NCBI RefSeq assembly: GCF_900114475.1
Contig: NZ_FOTE01000003.1
Location: forward strand, 1 to 64,000
Direction of reading: 5' to 3'
Source: Paenibacillus sp. 1_12
GTDB taxonomy: Bacteria > Bacillota > Bacilli > Paenibacillales > NBRC-103111
DNA length: 64,000 bases
The stretch's first letter is position 1. Each line of letters starts with the position of its first letter. Made by a program: the position numbers and the translations under genes. Positions 17,491 to 26,645 of this stretch are shown one piece after another. The notes below the pieces were generated by a model. It did no database searches and was not told where the DNA came from. It was given only the letters and a program-made list of their open reading frames with translations.

Positions 17491-17514
17491 AAAGGCCCGC
17501 TTTTGCGGGCTTTT
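17491..17514 (+). terminator. Terminator after cls
   Basis: Perfect GCCCGC/GCGGGC stem with a four-T loop followed by TTTT. The rest of the gap up to 17769 shows no gene. Confidence 0.75.
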
Positions 17515-17769
17515 GCTGTTGTAAACTTGTGCAAATCCTCATGAAAGAGTTTTAGGGCTCCACATTATTTTGGTATTAAATGGTTCACTGCGAAACATCA
17601 GAGGACGTTTGGTGACTGTCGTTTGCTCGCAGCCGCTTTTTTTTGTTTATGGAACAGTTTATTTACGGTGTGTATAACAGCATATAGTTAAATGAGAATG
17701 CAGATGAAACTTTGGGAAATAATACGTACGGGTTATGAAAATATATGTAAACGAAATGAGTGAGTGTTC

Positions 17770-19611
17770 ATGAGCATGAAAGATATGAAGCCACCAAAAA
17801 AATCCGTTCTCTATTACTATGGAATCACCCTTTTGCTCATTTTACTGATTAACTCCTTCGTTATGCCCGCTATTTACAACTATTCCGTAAAGGAAGTTGA
17901 TTATGGCACGTTCTTACGAATGGTGAAGGATGGTCAAGTTAAGAAAGTGGATATACAAAATAACGTAATCGTCTTTACTCCGATCAATACGACTGAGGCA
18001 AAGATGTATAAGACAGGAGCTATTGAGGACTCGAAGCTCGTAGACCGATTATACGAAGGGAACGTTGCCTTTTCTCGTGTTATCCCCAGAGAAACGTCGC
18101 CGATTTTAAACTTCTTTCTGACTTGGATTCTCCCGTTTCTCATCTTTCTTTTGGTAGGGCAATGGCTCATGAAGAAGCTGGCCAATCGGCTCCCGGGCGG
18201 AGGTAATCCCATGTCCTTCGGCAAGAGTAACGTCAAGGTGTACATGGAATCACTAACCGGGGTTACTTTCGCAAACGTTGCGGGGCAGGATGAGGCGAAG
18301 GAGGCGTTGCAGGAAATTGTCGACTTCTTGCATAACCCAAAGAAATACACGGAGATAGGCGCGAGTATTCCTAAAGGTGCTTTGCTAGTTGGCCCTCCAG
18401 GGACAGGGAAAACGCTGCTGGCCAAAGCGGTGGCAGGGGAATCGAAGGTTCCCTTTTTTTCCATATCAGGTTCCGAGTTTGTGGAAATGTTCGTCGGCAT
18501 GGGTGCAGCGCGGGTGAGGGATTTGTTTAAACAAGCACAGGATAAAGCCCCTTGTATCGTCTTTATTGATGAAATTGATGCCATTGGGAAAAGCCGTAAT
18601 TCCGGAATCGCAGGAGGAAATGATGAGAGAGAGCAAACCTTAAACCAGTTATTAACCGAGATGGATGGATTCGATGCCGATAAAGGTGTAGTTATTCTAG
18701 CGGCGAGCAACCGCCCGGAGACGCTGGATAAGGCACTGCTTAGGCCGGGAAGATTCGATCGTAGAGTACCGGTGGAGCTTCCGGATTTGGTCGGCAGAGA
18801 AGCTATCTTAAAGGTGCACGCCCAAAAGGTGAAATTGGAAAATGACATTGACTTTCATGTGATTGCCAGGGCAACTTCGGGGGCTTCTGGAGCCGATTTG
18901 GCCAATATCGTCAACGAGGCTGCTCTGCGGGCCGTTAAATTCGGCCGTACTCAGGTTACGCAGAACGATTTGGAAGAATGCGTAGAGGTTGTCATTGCCG
19001 GCTATCAGCGGAAGAATGCTCTCATTTCTATGAAGGATAAACTGACCATTGCTTATCATGAGGTGGGGCATGCATTGGTAGCAGCAATGCAACATCATTC
19101 CGCGCCCGTGCATAAGATCACGATTATTCCGAGAACTTCCGGCGCTCTTGGTTACACGATGCAGGTGGACGAGCAGGAGACTATCTTAATGTCCAAAGAG
19201 CAAGCTCTGGACAAAATCACAACCTTTATGGGGGGACGTGCCGCGGAAGAGATCATCTTCCAGCGAATTACATCGGGTGCTTCCAACGACATCGAGCAAG
19301 CCACAAAGATAGCCAGATCGATGGTGACCCGATTCGGCATGAGCGAAGCGTTCGATATGATGGCGCTGGAAACTGTCAACAATCCTTACTTGGGAGGCGA
19401 CACTTCATTGTTGGTATCCATCGAGACTGCCTCCAAAATCGATGAAGAGGTATTGAAAATCATCAAAACTAGCCATAAGACTGCTCTGCGGATATTGGAG
19501 GAAAACAAAGAAAAGTTACATGAAATCACTAAATATTTAATGGAAAAGGAAACCATTTCAGGAGAGGAATTTATGGGGATTTTAAATCGGAAACAGCCGG
19601 TGGTCGATTAA
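17770..19611 (+). CDS. ftsH: ATP-dependent zinc metalloprotease FtsH
   Basis: Membrane-bound AAA protease that degrades misfolded and regulatory proteins. Order: helix 1 (YYYGITLLLILLINSFVMPA), an outer domain, helix 2 (FFLTWILPFLIFLLVGQWL), Walker A GPPGTGKT at residues 208-215, Walker B FIDEIDAIG, and zinc motif HEVGH at 430-434. 613 residues, shorter than the usual Bacillus FtsH because the C-terminal tail is short. The sequence is closer to the clostridial-type form, so it may be a second FtsH. The start is uncertain: no good ribosome site; ATG 17770 or 17776. Confidence 0.9.
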   Translation: MSMKDMKPPKKSVLYYYGITLLLILLINSFVMPAIYNYSVKEVDYGTFLRMVKDGQVKKVDIQNNVIVFTPINTTEAKMYKTGAIEDSKLVDRLYEGNVAFSRVIPRETSPILNFFLTWILPFLIFLLVGQWLMKKLANRLPGGGNPMSFGKSNVKVYMESLTGVTFANVAGQDEAKEALQEIVDFLHNPKKYTEIGASIPKGALLVGPPGTGKTLLAKAVAGESKVPFFSISGSEFVEMFVGMGAARVRDLFKQAQDKAPCIVFIDEIDAIGKSRNSGIAGGNDEREQTLNQLLTEMDGFDADKGVVILAASNRPETLDKALLRPGRFDRRVPVELPDLVGREAILKVHAQKVKLENDIDFHVIARATSGASGADLANIVNEAALRAVKFGRTQVTQNDLEECVEVVIAGYQRKNALISMKDKLTIAYHEVGHALVAAMQHHSAPVHKITIIPRTSGALGYTMQVDEQETILMSKEQALDKITTFMGGRAAEEIIFQRITSGASNDIEQATKIARSMVTRFGMSEAFDMMALETVNNPYLGGDTSLLVSIETASKIDEEVLKIIKTSHKTALRILEENKEKLHEITKYLMEKETISGEEFMGILNRKQPVVD

Positions 19612-19733
19612 GAATTCAATGATAAGCAACAAATGTGGAAAGGGGAAAGCATCTCAACAGGGGGAGGTAAGTACGGTATATCCCCCTATCAAAACCTGTA
19701 AACATTCAGGCAATATATGGAGGGAAACTTATC

Positions 19734-20819
19734 ATGGTATACGATTTATTTCGGAAGTACTGGAGACCAGCGGTGGACGTTTGTGCACTTCTGTTCGTCA
19801 TGTATCTATTTGTTTTAAGTTTTTCTTATCTCTACCACATCGCAACACCAGTCATTTTCAGTTTAATCATCTATTGGATGGTTCAGCCTGCCATACGTTT
19901 CTTAGAACGAAGGGGGCTAAACAGGCCAAGTTCTGTAGCCTTTTCCATGGTTGGATTTGTTTTAATCCTAGTAATCCTTCTTGGTATGATCGGTATCGTT
20001 TGCTCGGTGCAGCTGAGTCATCTCATCAGTAAATTGCCAACGTATGATGTAATGATTCGACACGAGGTGGTAGATAAGGTTCAGGTGAAAATTCAGGCAC
20101 TATCACCGGAGGAATTGGTAAAAGTTAAGGAATACATAGCTACAGGTACGGAAAAAGCAATTGAAGTGGTAAAGGTTATTTTGCAACATCTTGTTACTTT
20201 TACAACGTCTATTTCAAAGTTTGTAATTCATATTATAGTTGCGATTATCCTTGCCTACTTCCTTGCATTAGAAAGTAAGATGTGGAGTGAGTTATATAAA
20301 AAGAAAACGCCTGATCAATTTAAAAATGTCCTGCAGTTTCTTAATGACAACGTAATTTCAGGTTTTGGTAAATACATTGTAGCGATGCTCCAAATCGCCG
20401 GATTCTCGTTTGTGATCATTTGGGTTTGTTTGTTGGTTCTGTCCTTGTTTTACCCATTACAAAATATATTCGTGCTGTCCCTCCTTGCTGGTTTCTCCAG
20501 TATCTTACCGATATTAGGAGCGGGGTTTGTTTTCCTTCCGTGGATCGCCATACTGTTGTTAAGCGGGCATATCACAATCGCTTTATGGATCGCGGGTGTG
20601 TTCTTATTGTCGGTGATACTTAAGCATGTTATTGAACCCAAAATATTGGGGGATACATTGGGTGTATCTGGATTTACAATGCTCGCTTCGCTTATTATAG
20701 CAATCGAAGCATTTGGTGTTGTTGGTGTTATTCTGGCACCTTTATTTATCATCCTGATTAAGGCACTTTACCAGAAGGGGATTCTTGGGAAACTTCTCAG
20801 ACAACCTGCGGATTCGTAA
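19734..20819 (+). CDS. AI-2E/PerM-family transporter
   Basis: GGAGGG lies 11 bases before ATG 19734. The 361-residue protein has about eight helices and the family layout: two N-terminal helices, a long soluble insert (about 100-145), and a C-terminal bundle with GFSSILPILGAGFVFLPW and FLLSVILKHVIEPKILG. Members export small molecules or act in sodium/proton exchange; the autoinducer role applies only to some. It follows ftsH by 122 bp on the same strand and may share its transcript. Confidence 0.85.
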   Translation: MVYDLFRKYWRPAVDVCALLFVMYLFVLSFSYLYHIATPVIFSLIIYWMVQPAIRFLERRGLNRPSSVAFSMVGFVLILVILLGMIGIVCSVQLSHLISKLPTYDVMIRHEVVDKVQVKIQALSPEELVKVKEYIATGTEKAIEVVKVILQHLVTFTTSISKFVIHIIVAIILAYFLALESKMWSELYKKKTPDQFKNVLQFLNDNVISGFGKYIVAMLQIAGFSFVIIWVCLLVLSLFYPLQNIFVLSLLAGFSSILPILGAGFVFLPWIAILLLSGHITIALWIAGVFLLSVILKHVIEPKILGDTLGVSGFTMLASLIIAIEAFGVVGVILAPLFIILIKALYQKGILGKLLRQPADS

Positions 20820-20992
20820 AATTTTTTCTTAAACCATAAATTGAGCATCTGCAAGTTGTGTTGTAAAAATTAACGGTGCAGGTGAGTGCAGCAATCAGTG
20901 GATAGTTTAAATAAAAATGAATTATCCCTATTTCTATTCGGTCAGCCCTTTATAATGGGAGTTACATATTCCTAATTAAAGGGAGCTAAAGA

Positions 20993-21697
20993 ATGAATCC
21001 TTTTTTAGAATTGAGTGACCGAAATTCTTGGGGGCCTGGTTCATTTGAAATGGCATTATCGCTTGTCGAAGCCTTAAAAATCTGTGCAGGTATGAGGGTG
21101 CTAGAGATCGGCGGCGGGTCAGGACAAATAGCTGCAACAATTGCAAAGTATTGGAATGTTAATGTTGTTACACTTGAACCTTGGACTGACGGCATAGAGA
21201 TACAAAAAAACGCGATAGCCTTAGGAGTAAATCATCAGGTTCTCGGGATGAAGCTCAAAGCTCAAGAAATGCCCTTTGCAAGTGGTACATTCGATGCCGT
21301 AATAAGCATAGGTTCATTTGAAATGATCGGTGATGAACGACCCGCAGCCTTGAAGGAGATCATACGTGTCGCTAAACCAAATGCTTATATAGGCATAGCA
21401 GAACCGATGTGCCAGCCTGAACCCATGCCTATAGATATGGTTGTAATTGACGAACAGTACAACTTGGGCTTTCGACGTTGCTTTCGAAGTTTAGAATGGA
21501 ATTGTGAACTCTTCCGCCAACAGGGACTATCTGTTGTCCAGTGCAGTTATTTCCCATCTGCACGAGATTGGTGGATCGTTTATCGAGACCAGAAACGTAT
21601 ATCAGAGGCTGAACAACAGTTAATTACATTAGATAAGCGCGGTTGGATTTCGTTAGGTATGGTAGTTGGTCAAAAACGATCTGACGAGGATGGTTAA
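20993..21697 (+). CDS. Class I SAM-dependent methyltransferase
   Basis: GGGAGCTAAAGA precedes ATG 20993. The 234-residue protein carries motif I VLEIGGGSGQIA (about 36-47), an acidic residue ending beta-2 (VVTLEPW), and FDAVISIGSFEMIGD as motif IV. UbiE/type 11-like. Substrate unknown. A terminator follows at once, so it is probably a single-gene unit. Confidence 0.8.
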   Translation: MNPFLELSDRNSWGPGSFEMALSLVEALKICAGMRVLEIGGGSGQIAATIAKYWNVNVVTLEPWTDGIEIQKNAIALGVNHQVLGMKLKAQEMPFASGTFDAVISIGSFEMIGDERPAALKEIIRVAKPNAYIGIAEPMCQPEPMPIDMVVIDEQYNLGFRRCFRSLEWNCELFRQQGLSVVQCSYFPSARDWWIVYRDQKRISEAEQQLITLDKRGWISLGMVVGQKRSDEDG

Positions 21698-21745
21698 AGT
21701 CTAGCTTTCCTGCTGAAGGGAACGTTTAGTGAAAAATAATTCGAC

Positions 21746-21782
21746 AAAAATCTGCCAGTGGAAAGCGCGGCAGATTTTTTGT
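21746..21782 (+). terminator. Terminator after the methyltransferase gene
   Basis: Arms AAAAATCTGCC (21746-21756) and GGCAGATTTTT (21769-21779) pair perfectly over 11 bp and end in T residues; it could work on both strands. Confidence 0.85.
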
Positions 21783-21877
21783 TGTGCAGAAGAGCTTCAC
21801 AAATTTTATTAAATTCATAATTATTGTAAGAAAACCGATAAATAAACAATAACAATTTAAAGAAGGAGTATTTTTTA

Positions 21878-23560
21878 ATGAATATGAAAAAACGATTATC
21901 TACAATGTTAGCTCTAGTTATTTTTATTAGCATGTTCCTAATTCATTCTCAATCCGTTTTAGCAGAACCATCAAATGAAACAATCAGATCAACAGACCAA
22001 GACGGACATGGGGCAGCTTCTGCAGTTAAAAACGTAGTTAAGGCAGGTTATGTTAGCAGTTATTCTGACGGCACTTTCGAGCCGGATGCCTTCATAACGG
22101 AAGAAGAGTTTTTATCCATGGTTGTACGAGCGGTTAATCTCCCGATCAGTACACAACCACCCGATGCGTCGAGGTTTCTTCCTTACTACGATGCAGCTAA
22201 GAAAAACGGAATCTATTATGATGATTACCGAAGCGATTGGTCAAGTCCCATTATTCGCGGAGATGCTGCCCAAACCTTGGTCAGAGCAACCCAAGCCGTT
22301 GAAAAAAACCGAATACTTGCCAGGGAACGATCTCAGCAGGAAGTTTTGAGGATGAAACCTGATGAGTTACAAACTCTTCAGAACCTTCCGCACTTTAGAG
22401 GTCAAGCTATTGGGAATATAAATGATGTTAAGGAGGTTCCCCAGTTAATAAAAGAACTGCAAATGTATTGGAATGATTTAATTGCGAAGTTCAAAGCCAA
22501 TAAAACGGAAGGAACCTACTGCATTGTCAAGCTGGATAAGTCTCAAACCTGCTACTTACATTCCGATGCTGTTCACGGACAGGCTGTTGCGAAGTACATA
22601 GAGTTTTTACAAGCTATTGTTCTGGAAGTCGATGAAGCTGAAAAGAAGTACACTTACGATAAAATAGTGTTTGAAGCAACTAAGCGTGGCTTGCTTACCG
22701 GGGTAGATGAGGAAGGTGAGCTTGCCCTTAGCTCTCCTCTGACCCACGAACAAGCAGTGGTAGGTATTGATCGAATGCTCGCATTCAATCAAGGAGAAAT
22801 TCTTCCTGCTGATAAGCATGCGATGTCGAGAGCTGAAGTCTTATGGCATGGGACAAATGTATTTACGATGTGGCCTAGATATTTTCCCGAAAAGTTTATA
22901 GACTCATTTGATATCCATAAAGGAAAGTGGGATGCGGCAGACGGAATATATCATGAACAATTATTGGAGTTTATCGTTGTAGATGTAGAGGACTCTCATG
23001 ATCCATTCAGGTCTGAAACCGAAGGGATGCTGTTCGATCGGAAGGTTTACGATTCAAACGAGAATCGATATAAATTTCAAAAAATATCAGCTCCACTTCA
23101 ATCTTATATTTCCTATTCAAGAGTAAAACAAGAACTAACGGATACTTATCCATGGATGTATAGCTCTGATGGAGGTAAGGCGCATATCAGTATCAGCCCC
23201 ATTGATGAAAGTGGTAAAACGAATGAAGGTATCGTGTTTAACAAGTCGGATAGCTATATCCCACAGGAAAGCGATGATCACATCGTATATAGCAAAATTC
23301 AAAACGGACAAAATGAACAGGATCTTAATCTTAAAAGAGGTTATAACCCATCCAAAACGGTTCTTCAAACTGGAGAAACTTATTACTGGGTTGCCGGCCA
23401 ATTGCATCCTAAGGGTGACATGAGCGCAGGCATTATATCCTATATTACCTATACTCCAAACGGCTACTATCGGCAACAAATCGATGGAAAGAACGGTGGG
23501 AATGCGAGTGTATCATTAATAAGTGCTAAACCTAACTTTGAGGTGCATAACGAGAGGTAA
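21878..23560 (+). CDS. SLH-domain secreted protein
   Basis: GAAGGAG precedes ATG 21878. Signal peptide: MNMKKRLSTMLALVIFISMF and on to a cut after VLA (about residue 29). SLH-like units follow: AVKNVVKAGYVSSYSDGTFEPDA, then FLPYYDAAKKNGIYYDDY with RGDAAQTLVRATQ, and a weaker one at about 265-310. The remaining C-terminal half (about 310-560) is unrecognised. Expected to bind the cell-wall pyruvylated polymer through SLH. 560 residues, single gene, own terminator. Confidence 0.75.
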   Translation: MNMKKRLSTMLALVIFISMFLIHSQSVLAEPSNETIRSTDQDGHGAASAVKNVVKAGYVSSYSDGTFEPDAFITEEEFLSMVVRAVNLPISTQPPDASRFLPYYDAAKKNGIYYDDYRSDWSSPIIRGDAAQTLVRATQAVEKNRILARERSQQEVLRMKPDELQTLQNLPHFRGQAIGNINDVKEVPQLIKELQMYWNDLIAKFKANKTEGTYCIVKLDKSQTCYLHSDAVHGQAVAKYIEFLQAIVLEVDEAEKKYTYDKIVFEATKRGLLTGVDEEGELALSSPLTHEQAVVGIDRMLAFNQGEILPADKHAMSRAEVLWHGTNVFTMWPRYFPEKFIDSFDIHKGKWDAADGIYHEQLLEFIVVDVEDSHDPFRSETEGMLFDRKVYDSNENRYKFQKISAPLQSYISYSRVKQELTDTYPWMYSSDGGKAHISISPIDESGKTNEGIVFNKSDSYIPQESDDHIVYSKIQNGQNEQDLNLKRGYNPSKTVLQTGETYYWVAGQLHPKGDMSAGIISYITYTPNGYYRQQIDGKNGGNASVSLISAKPNFEVHNER

Positions 23561-23591
23561 ATTGAACTAGCCTTGCAAAATAAACACCAAG

Positions 23592-23626
23592 AAACGGCGG
23601 TCGGCTACTATCGACTGCCGTTTTCT
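23592..23626 (+). terminator. Terminator after the SLH gene
   Basis: AAACGGC pairs with GCCGTTT across an inner GTCG/CGAC stem, followed by TTTT. Confidence 0.75.
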
Positions 23627-23708
23627 TAACTAACGGTTACGGGGTGGCAAAAGTATCTTTTATAAGTTAATATCTTACTATGCTTTGAATAAAGGAGAAT
23701 TTTCAACG

Positions 23709-24869
23709 TTGAGTACGCAAAACATAGCAACCGGTATCTTATCTGCGTTGATGGCCTGTACCGGCGGAGCCATACTTCTTATCAAATGTGCGGACATTGC
23801 GGGATTTAGCCGTGCTGAGCTTATTTCTTGGTTCTTCATTGTTTATTTTATAGGCGGCATTTTAAACATAGTGCTGTCAATGAAATTCAAAATCCCCTTT
23901 GCCGGAGCGCACTCGATAACAGCTGTTGCCTTCTTAAGCTCGGCTATAGCACATTTTTCATTTAACGAGTTGGCCGGAAGCTTCATTATGGCTGGTGTAC
24001 TTATTACCGTATTCGGGCTATCGGGAGTATTCAATAAAGTACTTGAATTCATTCCCAAACCCATGATTGATGCCATGCTGGCGGGTCTCGTTCTCAATTA
24101 TGTTGTTAACATCGTGCCTGCCTTTAAGAATGCTCCTCTTGTAGGGGGAATGGCAATCTTAGGATTTTTTATCGCACCCCGAATTTCTAAATCGATTCCT
24201 CCTTTATTGGGGGTACTTATTTTTGGGATCTTAGGACTTTTCATTGGATACGACTTTCCGGTTGTTCAAAAGGTTGACTTCAGCTTGCCCCAATTGATCA
24301 TGCCATCATTCACATGGAACGGTTTAATATCCATAGCGGTACCTGTGGCCGTTTTAGTACTAAGCAATGATATAGCTGTCGCATTAGCTGCCTTGAAAAA
24401 AAACGGTTTTGATCCGCCAGTCAATAAAACGCTTGTTTATTCTGGGATAGGAACAGTATTTGTTGGTTTTTTTGGTGGACACGCAGTGAACATTGGTGGG
24501 ATGATGACAGCGCTTTGCAGCAGCGAAGAAGCGGGGCCTAAGGAAAGCCGCATAGTAGCAGCTCTAGTTTCTGGCGGAATCGTGGCATTATTCGGGGTAT
24601 TTGCGTGGAAAGTGATCGCGATTATTGAGCTGCTCCCGGCATCCTTTATTACGTTGTTATCTGGCTTTGCCCTTCTAGGCGTGCTGTTAAACAGTCTGCG
24701 TTCTGCATTTTCGGAACCGTCTTACCGATTCTCGATGCTGTTTGTTTTTGTTATCGCGATCGCTAACGTTAGTTTTCTAGGCATTTCAGCTCCTGTTTGG
24801 TCTTTGCTGGTAGGCGTCATTTCTGCAAAGTTGTTAGGAGAAAATAAGCAAATCGCCAAAATGTCGTAA
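23709..24869 (+). CDS. BenE/xanthine-uracil-type membrane transporter (benzoate symporter family)
   Basis: AAAGGAG lies 11 bases before TTG 23709; an in-frame TTG at 23685 has no ribosome site. The 386-residue protein has about twelve hydrophobic segments. Motifs recall BenE: ACTGGAILLIKCADIAGFS near the N terminus, FAGAHSITAVAFL, and GGHAVNIGGMMTALCSSEEAGP in the middle. Benzoate is the named family substrate; the true one is not known. Own terminator follows. Confidence 0.75.
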   Translation: MSTQNIATGILSALMACTGGAILLIKCADIAGFSRAELISWFFIVYFIGGILNIVLSMKFKIPFAGAHSITAVAFLSSAIAHFSFNELAGSFIMAGVLITVFGLSGVFNKVLEFIPKPMIDAMLAGLVLNYVVNIVPAFKNAPLVGGMAILGFFIAPRISKSIPPLLGVLIFGILGLFIGYDFPVVQKVDFSLPQLIMPSFTWNGLISIAVPVAVLVLSNDIAVALAALKKNGFDPPVNKTLVYSGIGTVFVGFFGGHAVNIGGMMTALCSSEEAGPKESRIVAALVSGGIVALFGVFAWKVIAIIELLPASFITLLSGFALLGVLLNSLRSAFSEPSYRFSMLFVFVIAIANVSFLGISAPVWSLLVGVISAKLLGENKQIAKMS

Positions 24870-24920
24870 GATGATCAGATTTGAACGAGTGGTCAAGCTG
24901 TGATTTGCAGAAAAATAAAA

Positions 24921-24957
24921 AGGAGCGTTGCCATGAAAATAAATGGCACGCCCCTTT
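24921..24957 (+). terminator. Terminator after the BenE-like gene
   Basis: GCGTTGCCAT and ATGGCACGC pair with one bulged base; AGGAG/CCCTTT continue the stem outward. It lies between convergent genes. Confidence 0.6.
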
Positions 24958-24994
24958 GTTATTGGAGGTCAGGATACCTCGCAAGATGGTTGAA

Positions 24995-25993
24995 TTAGTA
25001 AAAGGTTTTTATCGGTTCTCCCGCTTTAAGATAAATGGCATTTATGAGTTCCGTTGTCGTTCTAGCCGAATCTCCATCGATAAATGGTAGGTGATCCTCT
25101 TCGATCGCCTGAACAAAATCGGTTGCCAATTTTTCAAACAATGATTCGTTCAATGATTCGTTTTCTGCAAAAACAGGCAGATCGATACCCGGGACATCGA
25201 AAGCAAGGATTCCACTATAATTCGCTAATATTGTTCCGTTTGTACCGGAAATAATTTCAATCCATTCCTTTTTTAAGCCTGCACATGCGGTAGAGGCTTG
25301 GATCATGCCAATGGCGCCGTTCTGATACTGTACGATCGCGTAACCATGATCCTCAGTCTTAATCTCGTGGTAAACCTGGAACATTTTCGAATCAATGACG
25401 TCTTTGTAACCCCCGCAAAACCATAAAGCAAGGTCGATGATGTGACTTCCTTGCTGAATGAAGGATCCCCCTCCATCAAGCTCTTTTGTACCATGCCAAG
25501 AATCGTGATAGTATTCCTTAGGCCTAAAATACTTAAGTGACAAATCTACAACAGTGATCCGGCCCAACTTCCCGGAATCGATGATATCCTTGATAAACTG
25601 CAAGTGACTTGCGAATCTACGCATGTAGGAAACGGCTAGCTTTACACCGTGTTCTTTGCAGCTTGCAATCATTTCCTGTTGTTTCTCCGTTGAAATATGC
25701 AGCGGTTTTTCACAAAGACAGTGGAGCCCCAATCGAGAAGCCTCCATCACGTTCTCATAATGTACTCCGTTTGGGGTACAAATTATAGCAGCCGTTGCTT
25801 CCGCATCTTTCGCTACCTCGTTCAGCTGCGTGCCGAAAAAAGGGATACTGAACTCGCTGGCAAATGCTTCAACCTTCTCTGCATCGCGACCAACCACTCC
25901 GACAATTTTTGCGTTTTAGACTTTGGAGAACGCTTTGAGATACGATTTGCTAATCCCTCCATGACCGATTAAAATCATCCGTTGTTTTTGCAT
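24995..25993 (-). pseudogene. Gfo/Idh/MocA-family oxidoreductase with in-frame stop
   Basis: A good ribosome site (GGAGG, eight bases) precedes ATG 25993, and the protein starts MQKQRMILIGHGGISKSYLK. Codon 26 is TAA (25918-25916), after which the same frame continues NAKIVGVVGRDAEKVEAF to the end, so only a nonsense change breaks it. The dehydrogenase signature CEKPLH and the C-terminal domain (DGGGSFIQQGSHIIDLALW) are intact, as is the family length of about 330. Translation might restart inside, but without the first nucleotide-binding strand. Sugar or inositol dehydrogenase in origin. Confidence 0.85.
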
Positions 25994-26209
25994 GTTATGT
26001 ACCTCCATTAATTGGGCATTTTACGTTGTTAAGAATCAGTGGTTTGCCCCAGTACACCCTAATTTCTACTCATTCTAACTAAAGAGCGGGTGGAGAGTCA
26101 ATCATTCTTAAACCTGTGAGACTCACACGACGGCTTCGCTACTTCTAATACCGCAACTAAAGGACGTCACATCCAAGGGGAGGATGACTTAAATGGTTAT
26201 GTATTGTTT

Positions 26210-26255
26210 TTCGATTCTACATCTTGTATAATAAAAAACAAGTTGTAGAAACGAA
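26210..26255 (+). promoter_or_regulatory. Promoter and BlaI-type operator
   Basis: TTGTTT (26204-26209), 17 bp, TATAAT (26227-26232). Two 17-bp arms (26210-26226 and 26239-26255) form an inverted repeat matching at 15 of 17 positions around the -10 box and include TACA/TGTA as in BlaI/MecI operators. Confidence 0.65.
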
Positions 26256-26273
26256 AAAAGGAGGAGTGCTGCT

Positions 26274-26645
26274 ATGCAAATTACCAAGGCGGAAATGGAG
26301 ATTATGCAAGTCGTATGGGAGAGGGGAGAAAGGATGACGACCAAGGAAATTGCGGAAAAATTGCCTGACAAAAAAATCACTACGCTGCTCACCCTCGCTG
26401 GCAGACTGATTGACAAAGGCGCTCTGGATTCCATCAAGCTGGGGCGTTCCCACGCTCATGAATATTGGGCGGCCATAAGCGAAAAGGAATATCAAAAATT
26501 GCAGACGCAGAGCTTCGTACGCTCCATTCATAACGGCTCCGCCAAAAGCCTGATCAGTGCCTTATTCAAGGATGAGAATCTCACTAAAAGAGATATCGAC
26601 GAGCTCCGTGAATTTATTAACCGGGAGGCCGATTCTCATGATTAA
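26274..26645 (+). CDS. BlaI/MecI/CopY-family repressor
   Basis: AAAGGAGGAG precedes ATG 26274. The 123-residue protein has the winged helix of the family (ITKAEMEIMQVVWERGERMT, KEIAEKLPDKKITTLLTLAGRL) and a C-terminal dimer region. It overlaps the BlaR1-like gene by 8 bp. The usual mechanism is release from DNA after cleavage triggered by the partner protease. A typical operator overlaps its own promoter. Confidence 0.9.
   Translation: MQITKAEMEIMQVVWERGERMTTKEIAEKLPDKKITTLLTLAGRLIDKGALDSIKLGRSHAHEYWAAISEKEYQKLQTQSFVRSIHNGSAKSLISALFKDENLTKRDIDELREFINREADSHD

Noticed and set aside
17934-18848. Long minus-strand frame (304 codons) opposite ftsH
   Set aside because: Shadow of the ftsH coding frame; no motif or start signal.
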